From positions 1 to 52,045 of the forward strand of contig SFJE01000018.1 in NCBI GenBank assembly GCA_004555175.1: 52,045 bases of DNA. Direction: 5' to 3'. Position 1 is the first letter of the stretch. Every line of letters starts with the position of its first letter. Source of the stretch: Lentisphaeraceae bacterium (GTDB lineage Bacteria > Verrucomicrobiota > Kiritimatiellia > RFP12 > DVOR01). Shown here piece after piece: positions 8,088-16,133 of the stretch. Both the position numbers and the translations under genes were made by a program. The notes beneath the pieces are model-generated. The model saw nothing but the letters and a program-made list of their open reading frames with translations. It did not search any database and was not told where the DNA came from.

Positions 8088-9139
8088 TAGAGCGCCTCCT
8101 TCACCGTGCGGACGATGTCTTTGATGGGAATGAGCATGCCACCCATGCGGTGGATGAGGCCAACGGGCTGGGCGGGGAGGGCGCCGGCCTTGGCCAGGTG
8201 CAGCGTCACATCGTCGCGGAACTGCCCGGCGCTCATCTCAACGGTCCAGAGCTTCTTGCCCACGAGCGGCTTGAGCGCGTCGATGGGGAAGGGCGAGAGG
8301 GTGATGGGGCGGAACAAGCCAGCCTTGATGCCCTCCTTGCGCAGGGCGTCGACGGCCGAACGGGCGGTGCGCGAGCTCGACCCGAAGGCCAGCAGCACCA
8401 CCTCGGCATCGTCGCACCGATAGAGTTCGGCGCGCTGGAAGTCGCGGTCCATCCGCGCATACTTCTCCTGCAGGCGCACATTCATCGCCTCTTGCGCGGG
8501 CGCATCAAGGTAAATGGAGGTCAGTAGGTTTCGACGCGTCTCGCGCGTGCCTTGGGTGGCCCAGGCGCTGGTATCGACCGGCTTGGCCTCCTCCTTGGGC
8601 AGGCGCAGCGGCTCCATCATCTGGCCGAGCTGCCCATCGGCCAGGACAATCGCGGGCGTGCGGTACTCAAAGGCCTTCTCGAAAGCGAGGATGGTCAAGT
8701 CGCACATCTCCTGGACATTTCCCGGCGCGAGCACCACGCAGCGATAGGAGCCGTGGCCGCCGCCGTGGACCACCTGCCAGTAGTCCGCCTGCTCGGGGTA
8801 GACGTTGCCCAGCCCCGGCCCGGCGCGCATCACATCCACAATCACCGTGGGAATATCCGTCGCGGCCATATAGGAGATGGCTTCCTGCATCAACGAGAAG
8901 CCCGGCCCAGAGGTTGCGGTCACTGCCCGGCACCCAGCCGCCGCAGCGCCATAGAGCATATACGCCACGGCGTCCTCGCTCTCGCCCTGCACGAAGATGC
9001 GCCCAGCCGCCGGAAAATACTCCGCTGCCTTGTGCGCCACCTCGCTCGCCGGCGTGATCGGATAGCCAAAGTAGCCCTCCGCGCCAGCATAGAGCGCGCC
9101 AATCACCACCGCTTCATTGCCTTTGACAAACTTGGTCAC
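8087..9139 (-). CDS. vorB: 2-oxoacid:ferredoxin oxidoreductase alpha subunit (VorB/KorA type)
   Basis: 350 residues beginning MTKFVKGNEAVVIGALYAGA. Family landmarks are FGYPITPASEV, AVTATSGPGFSLMQEAISYM, RAGPGLGNVYPEQADYWQ, GGGHGSYR, VLADGQLGQMMEPL and a C-terminal transketolase-like domain (VVLLAFGSSSRTARSAVDAL, VEMSAGQF). It supplies the pyrimidine-binding half of the TPP site in the complex with the fused beta/gamma chain. It overlaps the ferredoxin gene by 4 nt (ATGA) and the next gene by 1 nt, a tightly coupled operon in the order delta-alpha-beta/gamma. Annotated relatives are usually called 3-methyl-2-oxobutanoate dehydrogenase VorB; substrate specificity is not certain. Confidence 0.9.
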   Translation of the reverse strand: MTKFVKGNEAVVIGALYAGAEGYFGYPITPASEVAHKAAEYFPAAGRIFVQGESEDAVAYMLYGAAAAGCRAVTATSGPGFSLMQEAISYMAATDIPTVIVDVMRAGPGLGNVYPEQADYWQVVHGGGHGSYRCVVLAPGNVQEMCDLTILAFEKAFEYRTPAIVLADGQLGQMMEPLRLPKEEAKPVDTSAWATQGTRETRRNLLTSIYLDAPAQEAMNVRLQEKYARMDRDFQRAELYRCDDAEVVLLAFGSSSRTARSAVDALRKEGIKAGLFRPITLSPFPIDALKPLVGKKLWTVEMSAGQFRDDVTLHLAKAGALPAQPVGLIHRMGGMLIPIKDIVRTVKEAL

Positions 9140-9381
9140 TGCGCACCTCCCTGCTTCTCGGGCTTGCAGATATGCAACGCGTAGGGCTCCGGGCAGTTAT
9201 AGAAGCAGATGCCACAGCCAATGCAGCCCGAGCCCTTATACGCCACGGCCTTCACGCCATAACGGTTATACACTTCGGAAATGCCCAGGCATCCCCGCGG
9301 ACACGCCGCCGCGCACCGTCCGCAACTCTTGCAACAGTCGCTTTCGATCCGCGGATAGGGCAACGCGAATTCCTGTTCCAC
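9136..9381 (-). CDS. 2x[4Fe-4S] ferredoxin, delta subunit of the oxidoreductase
   Basis: 81 residues from a GTG start at 9381, chosen because AAAGGAG lies 6 nt upstream and no ATG fits. Two cluster motifs are visible: CCKSCGRCAAACPRGC and CIGCGICFYNCPEPYALHIC. It should pass electrons from the TPP site to soluble ferredoxin. First gene of the three-gene operon; its end overlaps the alpha subunit start by ATGA. Confidence 0.9.
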   Translation of the reverse strand: MEQEFALPYPRIESDCCKSCGRCAAACPRGCLGISEVYNRYGVKAVAYKGSGCIGCGICFYNCPEPYALHICKPEKQGGAQ

Positions 9382-9484
9382 GCAACGCTCCTTTCATACG
9401 CGCACTCGGCAAGGCACAATCTGCCCCTTGCCATTGCGCCAAGAGTCTACCAAACCCGCGCCCCTGCGCGCAACAAGGCGCCTC

Positions 9485-9505
9485 CGTTCACCGTTCACCT
9501 CTCAC
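9485..9505. repeat. Short heptamer array, CGTTCAC type
   Basis: Three period-7 units, CGTTCAC, CGTTCAC and CTCTCAC, run straight into the duplicated gene end at 9501. On the minus strand they read GTGAACG, the same flavour as the array at 25565. Confidence 0.6.
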
Positions 9506-9548
9506 CTTTTCTGGGCGAGGAGGATGGTGGGGGGTGGCGGAGAGGAGG
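9501..9548 (-). pseudogene. Duplicated 3' end of the downstream methyltransferase gene
   Basis: These 48 bases align with 9593-9652, the last ~18 codons plus stop of the methyltransferase, with three substitutions and one 12-base deletion. The copy lies on the other side of a period-7 array (9548-9580), so the array is bracketed by two versions of the gene end. It has no start and is presumably not expressed alone. Confidence 0.75.
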
Positions 9549-9592
9549 CTAACAGCTAACTGCTAGCAGCTAACGGCTGCGAGCGAAGCGAG
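9548..9592. repeat. Heptamer array plus CGAGCGAAGCGAG palindrome
   Basis: Units GCTAACA, GCTAACT, GCTAGCA and GCTAACG are followed by the 13-base palindrome CGAGCGAAGCGAG (9580-9592). The palindrome touches the stop codon of the methyltransferase gene. Confidence 0.75.
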
Positions 9593-9593
9593 C

Positions 9594-10772
9594 TCACCTC
9601 TTCTGCGCCAGGAGGATGGTGTATCCGCGGCGGGGGGTGGCGGAGAGGAGGGCGAAGTTGGCGGCTTGGAGGAGTTCGGCAGGCTTGGCTTCGCGTTTGG
9701 AGACGAAGGCGATAAGTCCACCGCGTTTGAGGAGGCGGTGGGCGGTCTGGATGAAGAACTCGGCGATGCGCCAGTCGCCGAAGTAGGGGGGATTGGCGAG
9801 GAGGAGGTCGTAGGAATTGGGGTCGCCTTGGCCGTCGGCGGAGAAGAAGAAGCGGCTGGGGTGGGGGTAGCGGCGGAGGTTGGCGAGGGTGGCGTCGCGG
9901 GCGGGGGCGGCGGAGTCTTGGTAGTCGATGTGGAGCTTCTTTTCGGGGAAGGCGGTGGCGAGGAGGAGGCCGTCCATTCCGCAGCCGCAGCCGAGGTCCA
10001 TCACGCGGTCGCCGGGGTCGAAGGTGACGAGTTCCGCGACGACTTCGGTAAGGGCGAGGCCGCCCATATCGGCGCGTCGGTGGCAGAAGCATCCGGGGAG
10101 GGTTTCGAGGGTGATGGGGTCGTGGCCTTTGAGGGAGACCTGGAAGGTGGCGCGGTGGTCGGGGCGTTTCTCGGCGGAGAGGGGCTTGGAGACGGTGCCG
10201 ATAAGGAGGGTGAGATCTTTCGTTTTGCGGAGCTTGAGCTTGGGGCAGGCCTTGCGGAAGCGCTCGAGAAAGGTGGGGTTGAGCTCTTCGGCGGCGATGA
10301 CGATTTGCGCGAAGGCGCCCTCGCTGATGAGTTGCTCAAGGAGCCAGAGGTGGAGCTCGGCGGTGCCGTCGCCGGCAGTCATCTGCCAGAAGGCGGTGGC
10401 GCCGGGGCTGGCGTAGGCGGAGAGGTCGAGCCCGGTTTCGACGGCGAAGCCGGTGGCGGCACCCTCGCACCAGCGGGGGGCGTTATTTTCGGTGAGGTTG
10501 CGCGCGAGGGTGTCGGCGGTGTGCGCGTCGAGGGTATGGAGGGTGATGCGGCCTTGGGCTTGACCGCGGAGCCAGGCGGCCATTGCCAGCGCGCCGGTGC
10601 GCCCGCCAAGGAAGAGGGGAGAAGCCAGCGGCGCGGGACCGAGTTCGGGGAGGAGCTCGATGAGGGCGCGCTCGGTGGGGTTGAGTCCGCTCCGGGAGAC
10701 AACGCGGAGGGTTTTGCCGAGGAGGAGTTCCTTGCGGGCGTGGGGGTGGCGGGTGAGGGAGAGGGTGAGCAT
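9594..10772 (-). CDS. RsmC/RlmG-like class I methyltransferase (rRNA guanine-N2)
   Basis: 392 residues. The C-terminal half is a small-subunit rRNA methyltransferase domain: SAM motif VMDLGCGCGMDGLLLA, acidic loop, and the catalytic NPPY motif in YDLLLANPPYFGDWRIAEFF, typical of enzymes that methylate an exocyclic amino group of guanine. The N-terminal half is a degenerate methyltransferase-like fold, as in RsmC and RlmG. No Shine-Dalgarno is visible before the ATG; a heptamer repeat element starts 9 bp upstream. Its 3' end is duplicated at 9501-9548. Which rRNA base it targets cannot be read from sequence. Confidence 0.8.
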   Translation of the reverse strand: MLTLSLTRHPHARKELLLGKTLRVVSRSGLNPTERALIELLPELGPAPLASPLFLGGRTGALAMAAWLRGQAQGRITLHTLDAHTADTLARNLTENNAPRWCEGAATGFAVETGLDLSAYASPGATAFWQMTAGDGTAELHLWLLEQLISEGAFAQIVIAAEELNPTFLERFRKACPKLKLRKTKDLTLLIGTVSKPLSAEKRPDHRATFQVSLKGHDPITLETLPGCFCHRRADMGGLALTEVVAELVTFDPGDRVMDLGCGCGMDGLLLATAFPEKKLHIDYQDSAAPARDATLANLRRYPHPSRFFFSADGQGDPNSYDLLLANPPYFGDWRIAEFFIQTAHRLLKRGGLIAFVSKREAKPAELLQAANFALLSATPRRGYTILLAQKR

Positions 10773-10780
10773 GGGGAGAG

Positions 10781-10953
10781 AGCTGTTAGCTGTTAGCTGT
10801 TAGTTGTTAGCGGACAGCGGACAGCCGACAGCGGACAGCCGCGTTCCGCGACGGGCGGAGGATGGGGGTAAAGAAAACGAGAGGCATGCTGCCATTTTGG
10901 AAGAGGAGCGTGGGGCGGTCAGGGGGTGATGCTGTCGACTGTCAACTGTCGAC
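10781..10953. repeat. Composite heptamer element with core motif and inverted ends
   Basis: It starts with TTAGCTG-type units (10781-10810), changes to CGGACAG units (10811-10839), then the core CGCGTTCCGCGACGG (10840-10854), a ~75-nt spacer, and inverted GTCGACTGTCAACTGTCGAC units that touch the sirtuin stop codon. The right-hand units can pair with CGACAG-type units on the left. Same layout as the copy at 47338-47459. Confidence 0.75.
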
Positions 10954-11712
10954 TTACCTTTTCGCCGAAGCGAAAAGGTCGGCGAGTTCCACGAAGGTGG
11001 TGGTGAGGTCGGAGAGGCGGAGGATGGCGCGGGAGTCGAGGGGGGTGGGGGAGTCGTTGACGATGACGATGCGCGCGCCACAGCGGTAGGCCTCTTCGGG
11101 GAGGGCGGCGGCGGGGTAGACGGTGAGGGAGGAGCCGAGGACGAGGAGGAGATCGGCCTGCTGGCAGGCGTCCATCGCGCTTTGGAAGGTGGCCTCGGGG
11201 AGGGGTTCGCCGTAGAAGACGATGTCGGGCTTGAAGACGCCGCCGCAGGGGCAGCGGGGGAGTTGGCCGGCGCGGACGATGGGGGCGACTTCGGCGTAGG
11301 GGGCGGCGCGGCCGCAGTCGAGGCAGTGGTGCCATTGGGCCGAGCCGTGGACCTCCCAGACGGTTTGAGAGCCGGCGAGGGTGTGGAGGTGGTCGATGTT
11401 CTGGGTGACGATGGCGCGGAGGAGGCCAAGGCGCTCGAGGCGGGCGAGGAGGTTGTGGACGGTGCAGGGGTGGAAGGCGTCTTGGGCGTAGACGAAGTCG
11501 CGCGACCAGGTGTAGAAGAGGGAGGGGTCGCTACGGAAGAGATCGATGCCGAAGAGTTCTTCGACGTGGTAGCCGCGGAAGGTGTCGTGGTAGATGCCAT
11601 TTTTGCCACGGAAGTCGCGGATGCCACTGGCGGTGGAGACGCCTGCGCCGGTGAAGGCGACGGTGTTGGTGGAGGAGAGGAGCAGGTCGTAGAGTTGGCC
11701 AACGAGGTTCAT
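10954..11712 (-). CDS. cobB: NAD-dependent protein deacetylase, sirtuin
   Basis: 252 residues, usual sirtuin length. Landmarks: FTGAGVSTASGIRDFRG (NAD loop), TQNIDHLHTLAG, catalytic His in EVHGSAQWHHC, zinc ligands as CLDC and CPC, PDIVFYGEPLP, LVLGSSLTVYPAA and IVNDSPTPLD. It would remove acetyl or other acyl groups from protein lysines with NAD. The ATG overlaps the stop of the membrane-protease gene (ATGA), and the kinase lies just before that, so kinase, protease and sirtuin form one operon. The last codons form a strong hairpin (CCTTTTCGC-TTCG-GCGAAAAGG) directly before the stop and a heptamer array. Confidence 0.92.
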   Translation of the reverse strand: MNLVGQLYDLLLSSTNTVAFTGAGVSTASGIRDFRGKNGIYHDTFRGYHVEELFGIDLFRSDPSLFYTWSRDFVYAQDAFHPCTVHNLLARLERLGLLRAIVTQNIDHLHTLAGSQTVWEVHGSAQWHHCLDCGRAAPYAEVAPIVRAGQLPRCPCGGVFKPDIVFYGEPLPEATFQSAMDACQQADLLLVLGSSLTVYPAAALPEEAYRCGARIVIVNDSPTPLDSRAILRLSDLTTTFVELADLFASAKR

Positions 11713-12395
11713 AGGCGTTCGGCGTGGGGCACCAGGGCGAAGAGGGCGCGGTAGGTGCCGGTGGTGGCGTGGAGGAGGCGGCGGGCCTGCTCGGGGAAGG
11801 GGACTTGCCCGGAGAGCGGGAGCGCCAGCGAGGCGAAGAAGAGGTTGGTGCAGAGGATGAACCAGTAGGAGAAGAGGCGGCCGTAGAGCTGGACGTCGGG
11901 CTGGGAGACGGTGAGCAGCGCGTCGATGGTGTAGAGCACGTGGAAGAGGGTGCAGAAGCCGAAGAGCACGCTCCAGAGCCAGAAGGGGACCGTGTCCGGC
12001 GCGAAGAGGGTGACCAGCGCACAGAGCCCCAGGGCCAAGAGGAGGTAGAAGGGCACGCAGTAGGGCGCGAGGGTGATGGCCAGGTTTTGCTTATCGAGCT
12101 GCACAAAGCCGCCGCGCTGCGAGACCTCCACTCGGTGGATGCGCGCGAGGAAGAGGAGCCCCACCGCCGCGTGCGTCATCTCGTGGGCAAAGACATAGAC
12201 CACCTGGAGCGCGCGTCCCTTCCACTGGTAGAGCGCCACCATCGCCCCCGCGCCGGCCAGGAAGCCCAGCCGCCCGGGCGTGACGAGGGGCCCCTCGAAG
12301 GTGCCCGCCGCCAGCCCCTCCAAGAAGGCCACGCCCAGCGCCCACACCAGCGGTAAGCCAACCAGCGCCAAGAGAAAGAGCAGCGCGCGCTTCAT
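11709..12395 (-). CDS. M50-like integral membrane zinc metalloprotease
   Basis: 228 residues from the ATG at 12395 (MKRALLFLLALVG); the longer open frame reaches into the kinase gene. Several hydrophobic segments are visible (about 4-22, 40-58, 105-125, 133-150, 165-190). The zinc-binding HExxH motif is HEMTH at residues ~71-75, inside VYVFAHEMTHAAVGLLFLARIHRVEV, with RGGFVQL a few residues on, as in M50-type peptidases. No PDZ domain is seen. The gene lies 13 bp after the kinase and overlaps the sirtuin by 4 nt. Substrate unknown; regulated intramembrane proteolysis is an inference from the family. Confidence 0.75.
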   Translation of the reverse strand: MKRALLFLLALVGLPLVWALGVAFLEGLAAGTFEGPLVTPGRLGFLAGAGAMVALYQWKGRALQVVYVFAHEMTHAAVGLLFLARIHRVEVSQRGGFVQLDKQNLAITLAPYCVPFYLLLALGLCALVTLFAPDTVPFWLWSVLFGFCTLFHVLYTIDALLTVSQPDVQLYGRLFSYWFILCTNLFFASLALPLSGQVPFPEQARRLLHATTGTYRALFALVPHAERL

Positions 12396-12408
12396 TTCGT
12401 TGTGCGCG

Positions 12409-14781
12409 CTACTCCGCGCTCCCGAAGAGCGCCAGATCGGCCTTTGCGCCGGGCAGTGCATCGGCCAGCGCCTCGAGCTTCTCAATCATCTCGCGCAGCG
12501 CCTTCGATTTGCCGATCGCCTCTTCGCCGATATATCGCCGCGTGAAGACGATGGCCCCCACCGCCAAATCCGCCCGCTCCGAGGCCTTCAGCGTCCGCGC
12601 GCCGCTATCGCTGGCCAACTGCCCATTGAAGAGCCGCACCGCCAGCTTCTGCTGGTTGCCCACAAAGTCCTTCCACTGCAGCGGCTGCGCCTGCCCCTTC
12701 AGCGTAATCGTCTGCGCATCGGCCGCCACAATGCCATAGCCCGCCAAATTGCCGGCCCCGGCCTCGCGAATGATCCACGCCTTCAAGCGCGCATAGACCG
12801 CAATCCGCGCGAGCGCAGTCTCCGCCGCTGCCTTCGCCTCGGCGCTCTTGCAGCGGGCGATTTTGGCCTTGAAGGCCGTGGTTGCCGCCTCGGGCAGGAA
12901 GCGATCAAGCTCCGCGCCAATGGCCACCTCGGCCTGCGCCACGGTCGTCACTTCGGCCTCCATCTCCTGCTGCTTGCGCTCAGCTTCGGCGGCTGCTGCC
13001 GCCGCCGCCTTCGCGGCCTTCTCTTCGGCCAAACGCTTGGCGACGGTCGCTTCCATCTCCACGCGCCCCTGATCCACCGTCCGCTTCCAGGCGCTCTGCA
13101 TCGCCTTGAGCGTGCTCATCGCCTTGGCCGCGGCCTTCGCCTCGGGCGACTTCGTCCAGGCCGTCAACGCCTCCGTTGCCGCCTGAGCCGCTTCTGCCGC
13201 GGCTTCGGGCGTCTCGGGTTCGTTGGCGGCCAGACCATCAACCTTGGTGCGCAGCGCCTCAACCTGCTTGGCGGCGGCCTCAATCTTCGCGCTGCACGCA
13301 AAGGCCTCCTGCAACTTCTTGAGCAGCTCGCTCGGCGCCGGCTCCTCGCCCGCCATTGGCTCAAGCCATGCCGCTTGGTCGGGCAAGACTGCGCGTTTGG
13401 CCTGCTGCGTCAACTGCCGCGTGATGGCCTTGGCCGTGGAGGCGTTGGACTTTGCCTCCTGCATCAACTTTGCCGCCTGGGTTGCGGCCTCGGCCAACGC
13501 TGCGCGGGCGGAATTGACCTGTTGGCGCGCCTGGGCGGCGGCATTCTGGGCGGCCAACGCGGCAGCTTGCGTATCGGCTTCCGCCGCAGTTTCGCCCGTG
13601 GCCTCCTTGGCCGAGGAGGCGATCACCGCAATGGCCCCGCCGATAATGGCGAGCAGAAGCACCGCCGCGCCGGCGACAATGCCAATGAGCGCCCCCTTGC
13701 CCAGGCCACCCTGCTGCTTTTCGGGGAAGAGCGAGGAATTCGGGTTCTCCACCCGCTCCATCGGCCGCGAGGGTCCGGTGGCGCTCTTGATCGCCTGCGT
13801 CTTGCCCTTGATGGTAATCTTCTTGCCGCCCACATGACCGCGCGCGGCCGGAGCCACCTTCTCAATGTCCGCGAGCAGCGACTCGTAGTTCGGATAACGG
13901 CGGATAGGCTCGGCCTCGAGCATTCGCATGATGATCTTCGAGACCGCCTCCGGGCAACTCGGCGCCACCTCCGTCAGCGGCCGCGCCGGCCCCAAGAGCC
14001 GCCCCTTCATCACCTCCACCGCATCGGCCCCCTCAAAGGGCGGCACCCCGGCAATGGCGTGATAGAGCGTGGCGCCCAGCGAATAGATATCCGCGCGCAG
14101 GTCCACCTTCTGCCGCCGCAGCGTCTCGGGGGCAATGTAGTAGGGCGTGCCCCAGACCTCGTTATTCGCCGCGGCCTTCGCCCCAGCGAGCGCGGCAATG
14201 CCAAAGTCGGCCAACTTCGCCTCGTGCGCCTCGTTAATCAGAATATTCTCCGGCTTCACATCGCCATGGACCAAGCCCTGCTCGGCGGCGGCGCGCAGCC
14301 CCTGGGCAATCTGCCGCCCCACGTCCAGCACGGTCATCGCGTTCACGGGCCCATCATTCATCAGCCGGTCGAGCGAACTCGGCTGCACCAGCTCCATCAC
14401 CAGATAGGGCTGCGCGGCCACCTCGCCAAAGGCATAGACCCCCACAATGTTCGTGCTATTCAGTTTGGCCGCGGCCTGCGCCTCGTGCCGGAAGCTCTCG
14501 ATAAAGGAAGGATCCTCGGCAGCCTTCTCGCGCAAGATGACCTTCACCGCCACCTTCCGCTGCAGTCCATCATCAAATCCCTCATAGACCGCGCCCATCC
14601 CGCCGGCGCCAATCAGCCGCACCAGCCGATACTGCCCCAACTTCCCCGGCACCATCACCTGCGCCCCGCACGCCGCGCAGGTCACCTGCGAGAGCGGCTT
14701 CTCGCCCCCGCCAAAGGCCGCGCCACACGCCGGGCAGACCGCCCCCGCCAACGCCTCCGCTTCAATTCCCGTCTCGCTCAT
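12409..14781 (-). CDS. Transmembrane Ser/Thr protein kinase with N-terminal zinc ribbon
   Basis: 790 residues. Order: CxxC pairs at ~16-19 and ~35-38 (zinc ribbon); kinase domain ~50-310 with GAGGMGAVYEG, ATP lysine in VAVKVIL (~K80), HGDVKPEN catalytic loop (D174), DFG (192-194), APE, and the lobe motif RADIYSLGATLYH; a juxtamembrane Lys/Pro stretch; one membrane helix ~363-388; then ~400 residues of Ala/Glu/Lys-rich coiled coil with a small C-terminal domain (YIGEEAIGKSKALREMIEKLE). The usual HRD arginine is glycine, so this is a non-RD kinase, common in PVC kinases. AAAGGAG precedes the start. It heads an operon with the membrane protease and sirtuin, suggesting a post-translational signalling unit; targets are unknown. 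Confidence 0.9.
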   Translation of the reverse strand: MSETGIEAEALAGAVCPACGAAFGGGEKPLSQVTCAACGAQVMVPGKLGQYRLVRLIGAGGMGAVYEGFDDGLQRKVAVKVILREKAAEDPSFIESFRHEAQAAAKLNSTNIVGVYAFGEVAAQPYLVMELVQPSSLDRLMNDGPVNAMTVLDVGRQIAQGLRAAAEQGLVHGDVKPENILINEAHEAKLADFGIAALAGAKAAANNEVWGTPYYIAPETLRRQKVDLRADIYSLGATLYHAIAGVPPFEGADAVEVMKGRLLGPARPLTEVAPSCPEAVSKIIMRMLEAEPIRRYPNYESLLADIEKVAPAARGHVGGKKITIKGKTQAIKSATGPSRPMERVENPNSSLFPEKQQGGLGKGALIGIVAGAAVLLLAIIGGAIAVIASSAKEATGETAAEADTQAAALAAQNAAAQARQQVNSARAALAEAATQAAKLMQEAKSNASTAKAITRQLTQQAKRAVLPDQAAWLEPMAGEEPAPSELLKKLQEAFACSAKIEAAAKQVEALRTKVDGLAANEPETPEAAAEAAQAATEALTAWTKSPEAKAAAKAMSTLKAMQSAWKRTVDQGRVEMEATVAKRLAEEKAAKAAAAAAAEAERKQQEMEAEVTTVAQAEVAIGAELDRFLPEAATTAFKAKIARCKSAEAKAAAETALARIAVYARLKAWIIREAGAGNLAGYGIVAADAQTITLKGQAQPLQWKDFVGNQQKLAVRLFNGQLASDSGARTLKASERADLAVGAIVFTRRYIGEEAIGKSKALREMIEKLEALADALPGAKADLALFGSAE

Positions 14782-14799
14782 CTGCTCTGCTCCTTTGCT

Positions 14800-15960
14800 T
14801 TAGGCATAGCGCTCGCGCAGCAACGCCACAGCCTTCTCAATCAACTGCTCATCCATCTCGTGAACCTCGGTCTTTGCGCCGAGCCCCTGCGGCAAGGTCA
14901 CGCACAGCTCTCCGCCCAAATGCTCGCGGAACTGCCGCAACCCCTCCAATACCGCCAAGCGCCCATCCGTCCCCCGCAGCGCCAACTCCGGGCACCACAC
15001 CCGCAGCCCGCACCCCTGCAGCAACGCAATCACCCGCGCGCTCTCCACCGGCGTCACCAACCCCAACAGCGAGGCATAGACCATATCCAGCGCAATCCCA
15101 ATCGCCACCGCCTCCCCGTGCGAGAGCTGATAACAGGTCATCGCCTCCAGCCGATGCGCGCTCCAGTGGCCAAAGTCCAACGGCCGCGTGCTGCTCCGCT
15201 CAAAGGCATCCCCACTCGCCGCAATATGCGCCAAGTGCAAGGTCGCCGTCCGCTCCACCAACTCCGCCATCGCTGGCAAATCCCGCATCCGCAGCGCCTC
15301 CGCCTGCTCCGCCAGCCACCCCAAGAAGGCTGCGTCCTTAATCACCGCCACCTTCACCGCCTCGGCAATCCCATTGCGCCAATCCCGGTCCGAGAGCGTC
15401 GGCAAAAAGAGTTCGTCATTAATCACCGCAAAGGGCGGGGCAAAGGTTCCCAGAAAGTTCTTCGCTGCGGCATAATCCACGCCATTCTTCACCCCTACGC
15501 CTGCGTCGGCCTGCGAGAGCGTGGTGGTATTTACCCGCACCACCCGGCAGCCGCGGTGAATCTGCCCGGCGGCAAACCCCACCACATCCTGCACCGCCCC
15601 GCCCCCAATCACCACAAAGGCATCCTGCCGCCCAAAGTGCGTCTGATAGGCCACCTTTACCAAGCGCTCCACCACGCCATCCTGCTTCTTGGAAAACTCG
15701 CCCCCGGCCACATACTCAATGGGCGAAACCAACTCCACCTCCTGCCGATGGGCCACCAACCACGCCGTCACCTTCCCCGCCAATCCCGGCTGCGCACGCT
15801 CCACCCCCCGATCCATCACCACCAACACGCGCTTCGGCCCCGCTCCCCCCTCGCGATTGAGCACCTCGCACAAAGTCGACGAGCCCTCCGCAAAGAGGTC
15901 TCGACAAAAGATCACCGGGTAGCTATACGCCACCGTAAAACGCTCTTCAATCGTTTTCAT
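14800..15960 (-). CDS. eboD: EboD-type 3-dehydroquinate synthase homologue
   Basis: 386 residues from the ATG at 15960 (MKTIEERFTVAYSYPVIF). It has the dehydroquinate-synthase fold signatures GGEFSKKQDGVVE, VIGGGAVQDVVGFAAG and NTTTLSQADAGVGVKNG. It also has motifs I know from the EboD branch rather than AroB: FLGTFAPPFAVINDELFL, RDWRNGIAEAVKVAVIKDAAF, RPLDFGHWSAHRLEAMT and LSHGEAVAIGIALD. EboD is encoded in the eboABCDEF locus for transport of cryptic metabolites; none of its partners is adjacent here. It could act in that pathway or be a stand-alone sugar-phosphate cyclase. The -10 element lies about 9 nt before the start with no Shine-Dalgarno, so the mRNA is probably leaderless. Confidence 0.8.
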   Translation of the reverse strand: MKTIEERFTVAYSYPVIFCRDLFAEGSSTLCEVLNREGGAGPKRVLVVMDRGVERAQPGLAGKVTAWLVAHRQEVELVSPIEYVAGGEFSKKQDGVVERLVKVAYQTHFGRQDAFVVIGGGAVQDVVGFAAGQIHRGCRVVRVNTTTLSQADAGVGVKNGVDYAAAKNFLGTFAPPFAVINDELFLPTLSDRDWRNGIAEAVKVAVIKDAAFLGWLAEQAEALRMRDLPAMAELVERTATLHLAHIAASGDAFERSSTRPLDFGHWSAHRLEAMTCYQLSHGEAVAIGIALDMVYASLLGLVTPVESARVIALLQGCGLRVWCPELALRGTDGRLAVLEGLRQFREHLGGELCVTLPQGLGAKTEVHEMDEQLIEKAVALLRERYA

Positions 15961-15964
15961 CGTG

Positions 15965-15975
15965 CCGATAGCATA
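15965..15975 (-). promoter_or_regulatory. Extended -10 of the eboD-like gene
   Basis: The minus strand reads TATGCTATCGG followed by CACG and the start codon. The element and its upstream AATGTG are nearly identical to those at 5634. The distance to ATG implies transcription starting at or within a few bases of the start codon. Confidence 0.55.
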
Positions 15976-16033
15976 ACACATTCTCCTCTGCGATGCTTGC
16001 AACAACTTCCTCACGCTAGGCGGGGAGTTCCCC

Positions 16034-16104
16034 GGTTTTCCGGATTCTCCGGGTTTTCCGGAGTTTCCGGATTCTCCGGGCTTTCCGGTTCCCCCGGGTT
16101 TTCC
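16034..16104. repeat. Period-9 tandem array, GGATTCTCC/GGGTTTTCC type
   Basis: Eight consecutive nonamers, GGTTTTCC, GGATTCTCC, GGGTTTTCC, GGAGTTTCC, GGATTCTCC, GGGCTTTCC, GGTTCCCCC and GGGTTTTCC, fill the gap between gltD and the eboD-like gene. Each junction makes TCCGGA- or CCGG-type palindromes. A second array of the same period is at 51866. Confidence 0.8.
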
Positions 16105-16133
16105 GTGGGGCGGCGGGCTCTTCCCCGCACCGC

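Noticed and set aside
6648..8090. 480-codon plus-strand frame
   Set aside because: Antisense over the whole fused oxidoreductase gene; Gly/Asp-rich shadow.
10781..10953. CRISPR array
   Set aside because: Repeats are 7 bp without unique spacers and there are no cas genes in the window.
16034..16104. Collagen-like GFSGFS gene fragment
   Set aside because: The Gly-x-y pattern is only the translation of a period-9 DNA repeat in a gene gap; no start, stop or ribosome site fits.
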